Of a DNA stretch of 64,000 nt, positions 9,710-16,489 are shown in pieces (positions within the stretch are counted from its first letter, which is position 1; the number at the start of each line of letters is the position of its first letter). The stretch is taken from NCBI GenBank assembly GCA_050247255.1, contig JBFWUM010000015.1, positions 19,533-83,532 on the forward strand. Reading direction: 5' to 3'. The position numbers and the translations under genes were made by a program. This stretch comes from JBFWUM01 sp050247255 (GTDB lineage Bacteria; Acidobacteriota; Vicinamibacteria; Vicinamibacterales; UBA2999). The notes below the pieces were generated by a model. It saw only the letters and a list, made by a program, of their open reading frames with translations, had not been told where the DNA came from and made no database searches.

Positions 9710-11878
9710 ATGAGCTCGCTCTCGATGCGCCGCGGCGCCCGGCCGCCGGCCGCATCAGTCATCAACCACGCGGCGCGCCTCGAGCTGCTCGAGTATTACC
9801 TCGCGCACCACGAGGACGTCGCGCGGTGCGCGTACGCCAGCCTGGAGTGGCTGGCGCAGCGCGTCGGCATTCGCCAGTCGGTCTGCCTCGCGCTCGACGG
9901 CGAGGCGACGACCCTGGTGGGCATCGCCGGCTACGGCGTCGCCGCCGAAGACGTCGAGCTGTTCTCCTGGCCGTTGATCGATGCCGCCGATCCACTGGTC
10001 GCGGTGCTTGCCGCCGACAGGCCGGTGACCTTCAAGGCCGCGCGTCCCAACGGCGAGCTGTCGCGCGGCATGCCGATGACGCCGCTCGGCAACGTGCCGT
10101 TCACCGCGCTCCCTCTCGGCACGACGGGCGACCAGGACATGGCCGTCGGCCTGCTCCTGATTCGCACCCCCGGCGGCAACCCGGCCGACCTGGCCTGGCT
10201 GGCCATGGTGCTCGGCCAGAAGGTCGAGCAGCTGCGCGGCCGCGGCAGCCTCGCCGAGGAAGTCCGCAAGCTGCGCCGCGAGCGCGGCCTGTTCTTCACG
10301 ATCATCAACTCGGTGACCGACCCGATTCTGCTGACCGACACCGAGGGACGGCTGATCGTGGCCAACGCCCGCGCCGAGAAGCTGTTTGCTGCCGGCGAGG
10401 AGGAAAGCGAGGGGCGCCGGCGCGCGGTCGAGTTGAACAACATGCTGTTCTCGGCCGCCCTCTCGCGGACGGTGGTGGAGATGGGCGCCGGCGCCCGCGA
10501 GCTGCTGCTCGTCGATCCGACCGACGGTTCCGACCTGCTGTTCGAGGTGCTGTCGAGCACCGTCGAGGACCCGCGCGAAGGCACCGGGATTGTCTCGGTG
10601 CTGCGCAACATCACCGATCTGCGTCGCGCCACCGAGCAGATTGAGGAGAACTACCAGAAGCTGCGCATTGCCGAGAGCGCCGCGCGCACGGAGCGCGACC
10701 GCCTCAACCTGATCATCGACTCGGTGGCCGACCCGATCATCGTCACCGACCAGAGCGGCGCGACGATGCTGATGAACGCCCCGGCCGAAGAGCTCTTCAC
10801 GATGTTCTCCGACGACGGCGCGGCGCAGCGCATTGTCCACGCCAACGACGCGCACTTCTCGTCGTTCATTTCCGGCCTGCTGCTCGGCGAGACCGGTCCG
10901 GGCGAGATCCGACGCGGCGAGATCGGGCTGATGAACCCGCGCACCGGCGAGCCGATTCCGGTGGAGGCGATTGCCGGCAAGGTGATGACCGAGACCGGGG
11001 AGCTGACCGCCGTCGTCACCATCCTCCACGACCGCCGCGAGGCGCTGGAGCGGGCACGGCTCTACGAGCAGCTGAAGACCGCGTCCGACGAGCTGCAGGC
11101 GCGCGTCCAGGCGGCCACCGCGGAACTGGCGACGCAGAACGAGCTGCTGCGACGGCAGGCGATCGAGCTGGAGCAGGCGTCGCGCCTGAAGTCGCAGTTC
11201 CTCGCCAACATGTCGCACGAGTTCCGGACGCCGCTCAACGCCATCCTCGGCTACACGCACATGCTGCTGCAGGGGGTCGCCGGCGACCTGCTGCCCACGG
11301 TGAAGCGCCAGCTGCAGCGAATCGACTCGAACGGCCGGCACCTGCTGACGATCATCAACGAGATCCTCGACATCACCCGCATCGAGGCGGGCAAGATGCC
11401 GATGCAGCTCAGCGAGTTCAGCATCAACGAGCTGGTGCCCGAGGTGATGGCGGAGCTCGACCCGGTGATCGCGCGCTCGCGCCTGGCGGTGACGCCGCGG
11501 CTCGACGAGCGGCTGCCGCTGGTCTACAGCGATCGACAGAAGGTGAAGCAGGTCGTCGTCAACCTGCTGAGCAACGCGCTGAAGTTCACGCACGAGGGCA
11601 TCGTGGAAGTCGTGACCCGGCTGGAGGCCGACGGACGGACGGCGTCGGTCAGCGTCCGCGACACCGGCATCGGCATCGCCGCCGAGAACCACGAGAAGAT
11701 CTTCGAGGACTTCCGCCAGGTCGATGACTCGCCGTCGCGCCAGTACGGCGGCACCGGCCTCGGGCTGGCCATCTGCCGCCGGCTGGCGAGCGCGCTCGGC
11801 GGCCGCATCAGCCTCGACAGCAATCTCGGTCAGGGATCGGTCTTCACCTTGACGATCCCGGTGGAAACAGAGCCATGA
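9710..11878 (+). CDS. Soluble GAF-PAS-PAS histidine kinase in gvp cluster
   Basis: 722-residue kinase with no membrane segment, so probably cytosolic. Order seen: GAF-like domain about 25-172, PAS about 192-305 (TIINSVTDPILLTDTEGRLI), second PAS about 331-445 (LIIDSVADPIIVTDQSGATM), coiled coil about 440-495, HisKA with His 503 (FLANMSHEFRTPLNAILGY), HATPase about 605-718 (NLLSNALKF, DTGIGI, GGTGLGLAI). The PAS domains show no cofactor-specific residues I can recognise, so the ligand (light, redox, gas or small molecule) is unknown. It sits between gvpA and the gvpF/L genes and overlaps the response-regulator start by 4 bases. It may sense a condition that controls vesicle assembly; that is inference. 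Confidence 0.92.
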   Translation: MSSLSMRRGARPPAASVINHAARLELLEYYLAHHEDVARCAYASLEWLAQRVGIRQSVCLALDGEATTLVGIAGYGVAAEDVELFSWPLIDAADPLVAVLAADRPVTFKAARPNGELSRGMPMTPLGNVPFTALPLGTTGDQDMAVGLLLIRTPGGNPADLAWLAMVLGQKVEQLRGRGSLAEEVRKLRRERGLFFTIINSVTDPILLTDTEGRLIVANARAEKLFAAGEEESEGRRRAVELNNMLFSAALSRTVVEMGAGARELLLVDPTDGSDLLFEVLSSTVEDPREGTGIVSVLRNITDLRRATEQIEENYQKLRIAESAARTERDRLNLIIDSVADPIIVTDQSGATMLMNAPAEELFTMFSDDGAAQRIVHANDAHFSSFISGLLLGETGPGEIRRGEIGLMNPRTGEPIPVEAIAGKVMTETGELTAVVTILHDRREALERARLYEQLKTASDELQARVQAATAELATQNELLRRQAIELEQASRLKSQFLANMSHEFRTPLNAILGYTHMLLQGVAGDLLPTVKRQLQRIDSNGRHLLTIINEILDITRIEAGKMPMQLSEFSINELVPEVMAELDPVIARSRLAVTPRLDERLPLVYSDRQKVKQVVVNLLSNALKFTHEGIVEVVTRLEADGRTASVSVRDTGIGIAAENHEKIFEDFRQVDDSPSRQYGGTGLGLAICRRLASALGGRISLDSNLGQGSVFTLTIPVETEP

Positions 11879-12264
11879 CAGAGCAGAACGCACCGCTGAT
11901 TCTCGTCGTCGACGATTACCAGGACGCGCGCGAGATGTACGCCGAGTACCTGCAGTTTTCCGGGTTCCGCGTCGCCGAGGCGCGCAACGGCAACGAGGCC
12001 GTGAGCCAGGCGTTCGAGCTGATGCCTGACCTGATCCTGATGGACCTGTCGCTGCCCGGCATGGACGGGTGGGAGGCGACGCGGGTGCTGAAGGCCGACA
12101 CGCGAACGAAGCACATCCCGGTGGTGGCCCTGACCGGCCACGCGTTGGCTGGCGCGTCGGAAGGGGCGAAGAAGGCGGGATGTGATTCGTTCGTCACGAA
12201 GCCGTGCCTGCCCGACGACCTCGTGGTCGAGGTCCGCCGGATGCTGGGCACGGTCAAACACTAG
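11875..12264 (+). CDS. Single-domain response regulator
   Basis: 129-residue CheY-like receiver with no output domain. Acidic pocket Asp13-Asp14 (LVVDDY), acceptor Asp57 (ILMDLSLPGMDG), conserved Thr/Ala region (VVALTGHALAG) and Lys in FVTKPC are present, so it should be phosphorylatable. The ATG overlaps the kinase stop (ATGA 11875-11878), marking the pair as cognate. Nine bases separate it from the next gvp gene, which has a strong GAGGAG ribosome site. With no DNA-binding domain it must act by protein contact, possibly on a Gvp protein, on another kinase or in a relay; none of these is shown. Confidence 0.93.
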   Translation: MTEQNAPLILVVDDYQDAREMYAEYLQFSGFRVAEARNGNEAVSQAFELMPDLILMDLSLPGMDGWEATRVLKADTRTKHIPVVALTGHALAGASEGAKKAGCDSFVTKPCLPDDLVVEVRRMLGTVKH

Positions 12265-12273
12265 AGGAGCGAC

Positions 12274-13341
12274 ATGGCAAAGGCGAAAGGCAAGCCGCCG
12301 GGGCGGCAGAAGGCCGCGGACGGAAAGCGGGCGGAGGCGACCAGGAAGGCGCGCGGCGCGGCGCGCCCGACCAGCCAGGCCATGCCGCGCAGCATGCAGA
12401 AGCGCGGGACCGGCGACAGCCGACAGGCGGTGCAGCAGCCGAAGGCGGGGCGGGACAAGGGCACCGGCGCGCGCGGCGTCACGCGCGTCACGCGCGAGAC
12501 CGAGGTGCGCGGCAGCGAGACCCGCATCGACCGCGTCGTCGAACGGGCGCCGCGCCCGAACCTGCCCGAGGTTGATCGCAGCACCGGACGCGGCCGCTAC
12601 GTCTACTGCATCATCCGCGCGAGCCAGCCGCTGAAGTTCGGCGCCATCGGCATGGACGAGCAGTGGCCGGAGGTCTACACGATCAACTTCAAGGACATGG
12701 CGGCCGTCGTCTCGGACGTGCCGATCATGCCGCTCGACTCGACGCGCGAGAACGTGCTGGCACACGAGCGCGTGAACGAGACGGTGATGCGGGACCACAC
12801 CGTCATCCCGATGTCGTTCGGCACCATCTTCAAGACCCGTGAGGACATCGTCGAACTGATGCGGTCGGCTTACGAGGCATTCGCCGACGTGCTCAACAAG
12901 ATGCAGGACAAGCTCGAGTTCGGCCTCAAGGTCCTGTGGGACCGCGACGAGATCGTCCGCGCCATCGAGACCGAGGACGAGGACATCCACCGGCTGAAGT
13001 CGGAGATCTCGTCGCAGAAAGGGTCGACCTACTTCGCGCGCATGCAGTACGGCCGGCTGATCGACTCGGCGCTGCAGCAGCGGTCGGAACGCTACGTAGC
13101 CGAGTTCCTGCAGCGGCTGCGCGACGTGTCGGTGGCCTCGCGCGTGAACCGCGCCATCGGCGACAAGATGATCATGAACGCCGCGTTCCTGGTGCAGCGC
13201 GAGCTCGAGCAGGCGTTCGACCGCCGCATCAAGGAGATCGCCTCGCAGTTCGACAAGCTGACGTTCAAGTACACCGGGCCGTGGCCGCCGTACAACTTCG
13301 TCAACATCCGGCTCAAGTTGGAGCGCGCCGGGCAGCATTAG
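12274..13341 (+). CDS. gvpL: Gas vesicle protein GvpL/GvpF, long basic N-terminus
   Basis: 355-residue GvpF/GvpL family protein. The family domain starts near residue 107 (RYVYCIIRASQPLKFG), holds the block HERVNETVMRDHTVIPMSFG, TIFKTREDIVELM, and ends with the signature TGPWPPYNFVNIRLKLE. GvpF/L proteins are accessory factors that bind GvpA and are needed for vesicle formation. Residues 1-105 are an unusual Lys/Arg/Gln/Gly-rich, probably disordered leader (MAKAKGKPPGRQKAADGKRA). A strong GAGGAG site (12265-12270) precedes the ATG. This is the first of three GvpF/L paralogues in the cluster, which then runs with overlaps or tiny gaps to gvpK. Confidence 0.93.
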   Translation: MAKAKGKPPGRQKAADGKRAEATRKARGAARPTSQAMPRSMQKRGTGDSRQAVQQPKAGRDKGTGARGVTRVTRETEVRGSETRIDRVVERAPRPNLPEVDRSTGRGRYVYCIIRASQPLKFGAIGMDEQWPEVYTINFKDMAAVVSDVPIMPLDSTRENVLAHERVNETVMRDHTVIPMSFGTIFKTREDIVELMRSAYEAFADVLNKMQDKLEFGLKVLWDRDEIVRAIETEDEDIHRLKSEISSQKGSTYFARMQYGRLIDSALQQRSERYVAEFLQRLRDVSVASRVNRAIGDKMIMNAAFLVQRELEQAFDRRIKEIASQFDKLTFKYTGPWPPYNFVNIRLKLERAGQH

Positions 13342-13343
13342 CC

Positions 13344-13727
13344 ATGTTCCTGCTCGACTCCCTGATGATCTCGGGCATTCGCTGGGCCCTCGAGACGACG
13401 CTCACCGCGGCGGAAGCCGAGATGAACGACGACACGGCCCTGCACGAGCAGCTGCTCGAGGCGGAAATGCGCCGCGAGATGGGGGAGATCACCGACGCGG
13501 AGTTCGGCGAGATCGAAGCCGACCTGCTTGGCCGCATCCGCGAGATCAAGGAGCGGCGCGACGGGGCGTCCGGACCGATTGCGCTCGGCGGCGCCGAGCC
13601 GCTGGCCGTGTCGCCGGACAGCCGCTTCGAGGTGCAGGCGACCGTGTCGGGGGACTTCCACCAGGACCCGCCGCCCGCTCCGCCCGCGCGCCCGGCGCCG
13701 CGCCGGTCTAAGATCCGGCGGCAGTGA
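13344..13727 (+). CDS. gvpG: Gas vesicle protein GvpG
   Basis: 127-residue protein. The first 70 residues (MFLLDSLMISGIRWALETTL, then EAEMRREMGEITDAEFGEIE and ADLLGRIREIKERR) match GvpG, a short helical accessory protein found between gvpF and gvpL in most clusters. The C-terminal 55 residues are a Pro/Ala-rich extension (DFHQDPPPAPPARPAP) longer than the usual 80-90-residue protein. The start lies 2 bases after the preceding stop, and the stop overlaps the next start (GTGA 13724-13727), so translation should be coupled. Confidence 0.88.
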   Translation: MFLLDSLMISGIRWALETTLTAAEAEMNDDTALHEQLLEAEMRREMGEITDAEFGEIEADLLGRIREIKERRDGASGPIALGGAEPLAVSPDSRFEVQATVSGDFHQDPPPAPPARPAPRRSKIRRQ

Positions 13728-14491
13728 CCGCTTCACTCACCTATCTCTTCTGCGTCGTGCGCGCCGGGCGGAAGCCCGCCGTCGGACGCCTGCCCGCGCA
13801 CCTGCCGGGCGCCGGCCCGTTGCGCCTGCTCGACGTTGATCCGTCCACGTGGCTGGTCGTCGCCAGCGTGCCGGCGAACGAGTACGACGAAGCGGCGCTG
13901 GCCGCGGGACTGCTCGACATGGACTGGGTCGGGCAGCGCGCGATGGCGCACGAAGCGGTGGTCGAACAGTTCCTCGGCGCGCGCGCCGTGCTCCCCATGC
14001 AGCTCTTCGCCCTGTTCACCTCCGACGAGCGCGCGGTGGCGCACGTGCGACGGAGCTGGCGCAAGGTGGCCCGCATCCTGGCGCGCATCGACCGCCAGCA
14101 CGAGTGGGGCGTCCGGCTGACGTTCGACGAAAAGAGCGCCCAGGAACAGGCGGGCGGCGCCCGGACCAGGCGGACCCTTCGATCCGGCGTCGAGTACCTG
14201 GCCCGCAAGCGCGATCAGCTGGCCGTGAGCCGCGCGCAGCTGGCGGCGGCCAGGACCGCGGCCAACCGCATCTACCGCGCGCTGGTGCGCGAGGCCACCG
14301 ATGCGCGCCGCCGCACCAGCCTCGAGCGGTCGGCGCCAGGCTCGCGCCTGCTGCTGGATGCCGCGTTCCTGGTGCCGACCGGCCGGGCCGCCAGGTTCCG
14401 CGCCGCGCTGCGCCAGCAGGCCAGGGCGCTCGACGCAGCCGGCGTGGTCGTGTCGCTCACGGGCCCCTGGCCGCCGTACAACTTCGTCTGA
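13724..14491 (+). CDS. gvpF: Gas vesicle protein GvpF/GvpL (second paralogue)
   Basis: 255-residue GvpF/L protein. N-terminal TYLFCVVRAGR, central HEAVVEQFLGARAVLPMQLF and the C-terminal signature TGPWPPYNFV are all in family order. The middle (about 145-200) is an Arg-rich helical region. The start is GTG inside the GTGA overlap with gvpG. GvpF is known to contact GvpA early in vesicle assembly in haloarchaea. The subtype (F or L) cannot be fixed by eye; the label F follows gene order only. Confidence 0.9.
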   Translation: MTASLTYLFCVVRAGRKPAVGRLPAHLPGAGPLRLLDVDPSTWLVVASVPANEYDEAALAAGLLDMDWVGQRAMAHEAVVEQFLGARAVLPMQLFALFTSDERAVAHVRRSWRKVARILARIDRQHEWGVRLTFDEKSAQEQAGGARTRRTLRSGVEYLARKRDQLAVSRAQLAAARTAANRIYRALVREATDARRRTSLERSAPGSRLLLDAAFLVPTGRAARFRAALRQQARALDAAGVVVSLTGPWPPYNFV

Positions 14492-14718
14492 TGGCCCGCA
14501 CACGTTCCCGCCCGCCGCGCCGGCCGCCCACCGCCTATGAGCGCGTCATGGCGGACGAAGATGCCACGCTGCTCGACCTGCTCGACAACGTCTTGAACAA
14601 GGGTGTCGTGCTGAGCGGCGACCTGACGATCGGGCTGGCGCGCATCGATCTGATCTACGCGCGCGTGTCGGTGCTGCTCTGCGCCGCCGACCGGATCCTG
14701 CCCGGTGACACGAAATGA
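14491..14718 (+). CDS. Gas vesicle protein GvpJ/GvpM-like (GvpA family)
   Basis: 75-residue member of the GvpA/J/M family. The core ATLLDLLDNVLNKGVVLSGD, then LTIGLARIDLIYARVSVLLC and AADRIL, is typical of the minor proteins usually named GvpJ, GvpM or GvpS. The N-terminus is Arg/Pro-rich (MARTRSRPPRRPP). TGATG overlap with the gene before and ATGA overlap with the gene after place it firmly in the operon. It is the third GvpA-family protein in the cluster, so the cell encodes one wall protein and two divergent minor ones. Confidence 0.88.
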   Translation: MARTRSRPPRRPPTAYERVMADEDATLLDLLDNVLNKGVVLSGDLTIGLARIDLIYARVSVLLCAADRILPGDTK

Positions 14719-15314
14719 GCTTGCGGGTGTACGCGGTCGTGCCCGGCGCCACGCGGGCGCCAGGCGGCCCGCTGCGCCTGGTGACCGTCGGCCGGCTCGC
14801 GGCGGCCGTTGAGCGGGGCCGTGTCCGCGCGGCGACGCCGCGCAACCTCGTCGCCTACGACCGGCAGATGCGCGTGCTGGCCGACCGTGCCGCTGCCATT
14901 CTGCCGGCGCGCTTCAACACGATCGTGGCCGACGAGGAAGAGATCGCCACCATTCTTCGCCTGCGCCGCGCGCGCCTGGGGGCCGCGCTGAAGAACGTCC
15001 GCGGGCGTGTGCAGATGACCGTGCGGGTCCCGGTGGCGCCTGTGGGCCGCGCCTTGCCGGGTTCGGCTCCAGGCACTGCATACCTCCGCTCGCGCCGCAT
15101 TCCCGAGCTCGACCCGCTGCGCGCCGCCACGAAGCGCTGGGTCCGCGACGAGCGCATCGAGCCGCGTGAAGGGCTCGCATCGATCTATCACCTTGTTCCT
15201 GGCACCGCAGTCGATGCGTATCGGGACGCGCTCATCGCCGCCGCGGATGCCGCCGGCGTGCGGCTCGTGGTGACCGGTCCCTTTCCCCCATACGCGTTCG
15301 CGCAAGGCTGGTGA
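14715..15314 (+). CDS. Gas vesicle protein GvpL/GvpF, short third paralogue
   Basis: 199-residue protein reduced compared with the other two GvpF/L proteins. It keeps the N-terminal strand LRVYAVVPG, the central NLVAYDRQMRVLADRAAAIL, PARFNTIVADEEEIATIL and the C-terminal TGPFPPYAFAQGW, which corresponds to TGPWPPYNFV. Much of the second domain is shorter. ATGA overlap upstream and TGATG overlap with gvpK downstream. Probably an assembly accessory factor; whether it replaces a missing component such as GvpN is unknown. Confidence 0.82.
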   Translation: MSLRVYAVVPGATRAPGGPLRLVTVGRLAAAVERGRVRAATPRNLVAYDRQMRVLADRAAAILPARFNTIVADEEEIATILRLRRARLGAALKNVRGRVQMTVRVPVAPVGRALPGSAPGTAYLRSRRIPELDPLRAATKRWVRDERIEPREGLASIYHLVPGTAVDAYRDALIAAADAAGVRLVVTGPFPPYAFAQGW

Positions 15315-15730
15315 TGGCGAAGAAGAAGGCAGCGCCGAGGAAGGGGACAGGGCGCCGACGTACACCTCGCGTTGTCGCGAAGGCGGGCGGCATCACGCTC
15401 ACCGAAGTCGCCGAGCTCGATGACCTGCGCGCCGAGCTGGAACGCGCCGCCGCATCGGCGAGTTCGCCCCTGCGCTGGAACGCCGATCCGGAGGACGTGC
15501 AGCGGTCGGTCGCCCAGCTGGTGCTCACCCTCGTCGAGCTCATCCGCCGGCTGCTCGAACGCCAGGCGATCCGGCGCATGGAAGGAGGCACGCTGACGCC
15601 GCAGCAGGTTGAGGACGTCGGCGTGGCGCTGATGAAGCTGGAGGAGACCGTCCACGACATCGCGCTGAAGTTCGGCATCCCACCCGAGGACCTGAACCTC
15701 GACCTTGGCCCGATCGGGAAGCTGATGTGA
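15314..15730 (+). CDS. gvpK: Gas vesicle protein GvpK
   Basis: 138-residue GvpK. The domain covers about 50-138: RWNADPEDVQRSVAQLVLTL, VELIRRLLERQAIRRMEGG, LTPQQVEDVGVALMKLEETV and the end PPEDLNLDLGPIGKLM, all standard for the family. The first 30 residues are a basic extension. ATG 15314 is preferred to the GTG three bases upstream because of the TGATG junction with the previous gene. It closes the recognisable gas-vesicle set; the next gene overlaps by 4 bases but is not a gvp gene. Confidence 0.93.
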   Translation: MAKKKAAPRKGTGRRRTPRVVAKAGGITLTEVAELDDLRAELERAAASASSPLRWNADPEDVQRSVAQLVLTLVELIRRLLERQAIRRMEGGTLTPQQVEDVGVALMKLEETVHDIALKFGIPPEDLNLDLGPIGKLM

Positions 15731-16191
15731 GCCTGCCGCGGGTCGGGATCTCGCGCTGCCTCCTGGGCGAGGCCGTCCGCTACGACGGCGGCCACAAACG
15801 CAACCACGTCATCCTGTCCGCTTTCGACGCGCTGGTCGAGTGGGTGCCGGTCTGCCCCGAAGTGGAAACGGGGATGACCACGCCCCGCGAGCCGATCGAG
15901 TTGACCGCCGGGTCTGACGGCGTCCGGGTGATCGGCCAGATCACTGGTATCGACTGGACGGAGCCGCTGGCGACCTTCGCCTCGCGACGCGTGGCGGAGC
16001 TCGAGGGCCTCGAGTTGTCCGGTTACGTCCTCAAATCAAGGTCGCCGAGTTGCGGCCTCGAGGGTCCCGGGCTCTTTGCCCGCGCGCTGCTGGCGGCGAT
16101 GCCGGGCCTGCCGATCGAAGATGAACGGCGGCTGCAGGACGAGGCGGTGAGGCAGCGCTTCCTGTCTCGCGTGCTCGCCTACCGCGGCTGA
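15727..16191 (+). CDS. DUF523 domain protein
   Basis: 154-residue protein with the DUF523 pattern: N-terminal VGISRCLLGEAVRYDGGHKR, middle VCPEVETGMTTPREPIEL and C-terminal SGYVLKSRSPSCGLEG. The conserved Cys residues of these blocks (positions 11, 43 and 108) suggest a metal or Fe-S site, but no biochemical role is established that I know of. GTG start in a GTGA overlap with gvpK, so co-transcribed with the gas-vesicle genes, which may be chance. Its last 13 bases overlap the decayed nei remnant on the opposite strand. Confidence 0.85.
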   Translation: MSLPRVGISRCLLGEAVRYDGGHKRNHVILSAFDALVEWVPVCPEVETGMTTPREPIELTAGSDGVRVIGQITGIDWTEPLATFASRRVAELEGLELSGYVLKSRSPSCGLEGPGLFARALLAAMPGLPIEDERRLQDEAVRQRFLSRVLAYRG

Positions 16192-16489
16192 CACGCCGGG
16201 CACCAGTAAGTCGATCGCTCCCTGCACCGTCAGCGCGATCCTGCCTCCACGAACTCAGCCACCGGGACCTGGAACGCCACAGCCGCGAAGGCATCCGTGC
16301 CGATGACAATGCGCACGTCGCCCGACGGGCGCTGCCAGCGCTCGCCGGGACGGTAGAGGTGCCGGGCGCCGTGCATCCGCATGTGCGTGCGCAGCACGAG
16401 CAGTCAGACTGGAAGTGGAGGACCGCGCGGCCCGCCAGCGCCTCGTGAAGCGCGCGGGCCGCGCGGAAGATCGAGTCGCCTTCCTGCAT
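16179..16489 (-). pseudogene. nei: Decayed nei-type DNA glycosylase (internal deletions, frameshifts)
   Basis: Three pieces of a Fpg/Nei glycosylase are found in order on the minus strand. The piece from ATG 16489 gives MQEGDSIFRAARALHEALAG, close to the conserved MPEGDTIFRAARTLH opening with Glu at position 3. In another frame come LRTHMRMHGARHLYRPGERW and VAFQVPVAEFVE, from the family's middle. Ending at 16179 is RSTYWCPACQPR, the end of the C-terminal zinc finger. A full gene needs about 750-850 bases; only 311 remain, with the helix-two-turn-helix region gone. It starts directly after the lhr stop, an order (lhr then nei) found in several bacteria. Confidence 0.85.

Noticed and set aside
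11830..13338. 502-codon minus-strand frame opposite the regulator and gvpF/L
   Set aside because: Shadow frame; it crosses two well-supported plus-strand genes and has no domain.
15727..16191. DUF523 gene as part of the gas-vesicle system
   Set aside because: It overlaps gvpK but DUF523 has no known link to vesicles; shared transcription alone is not enough.
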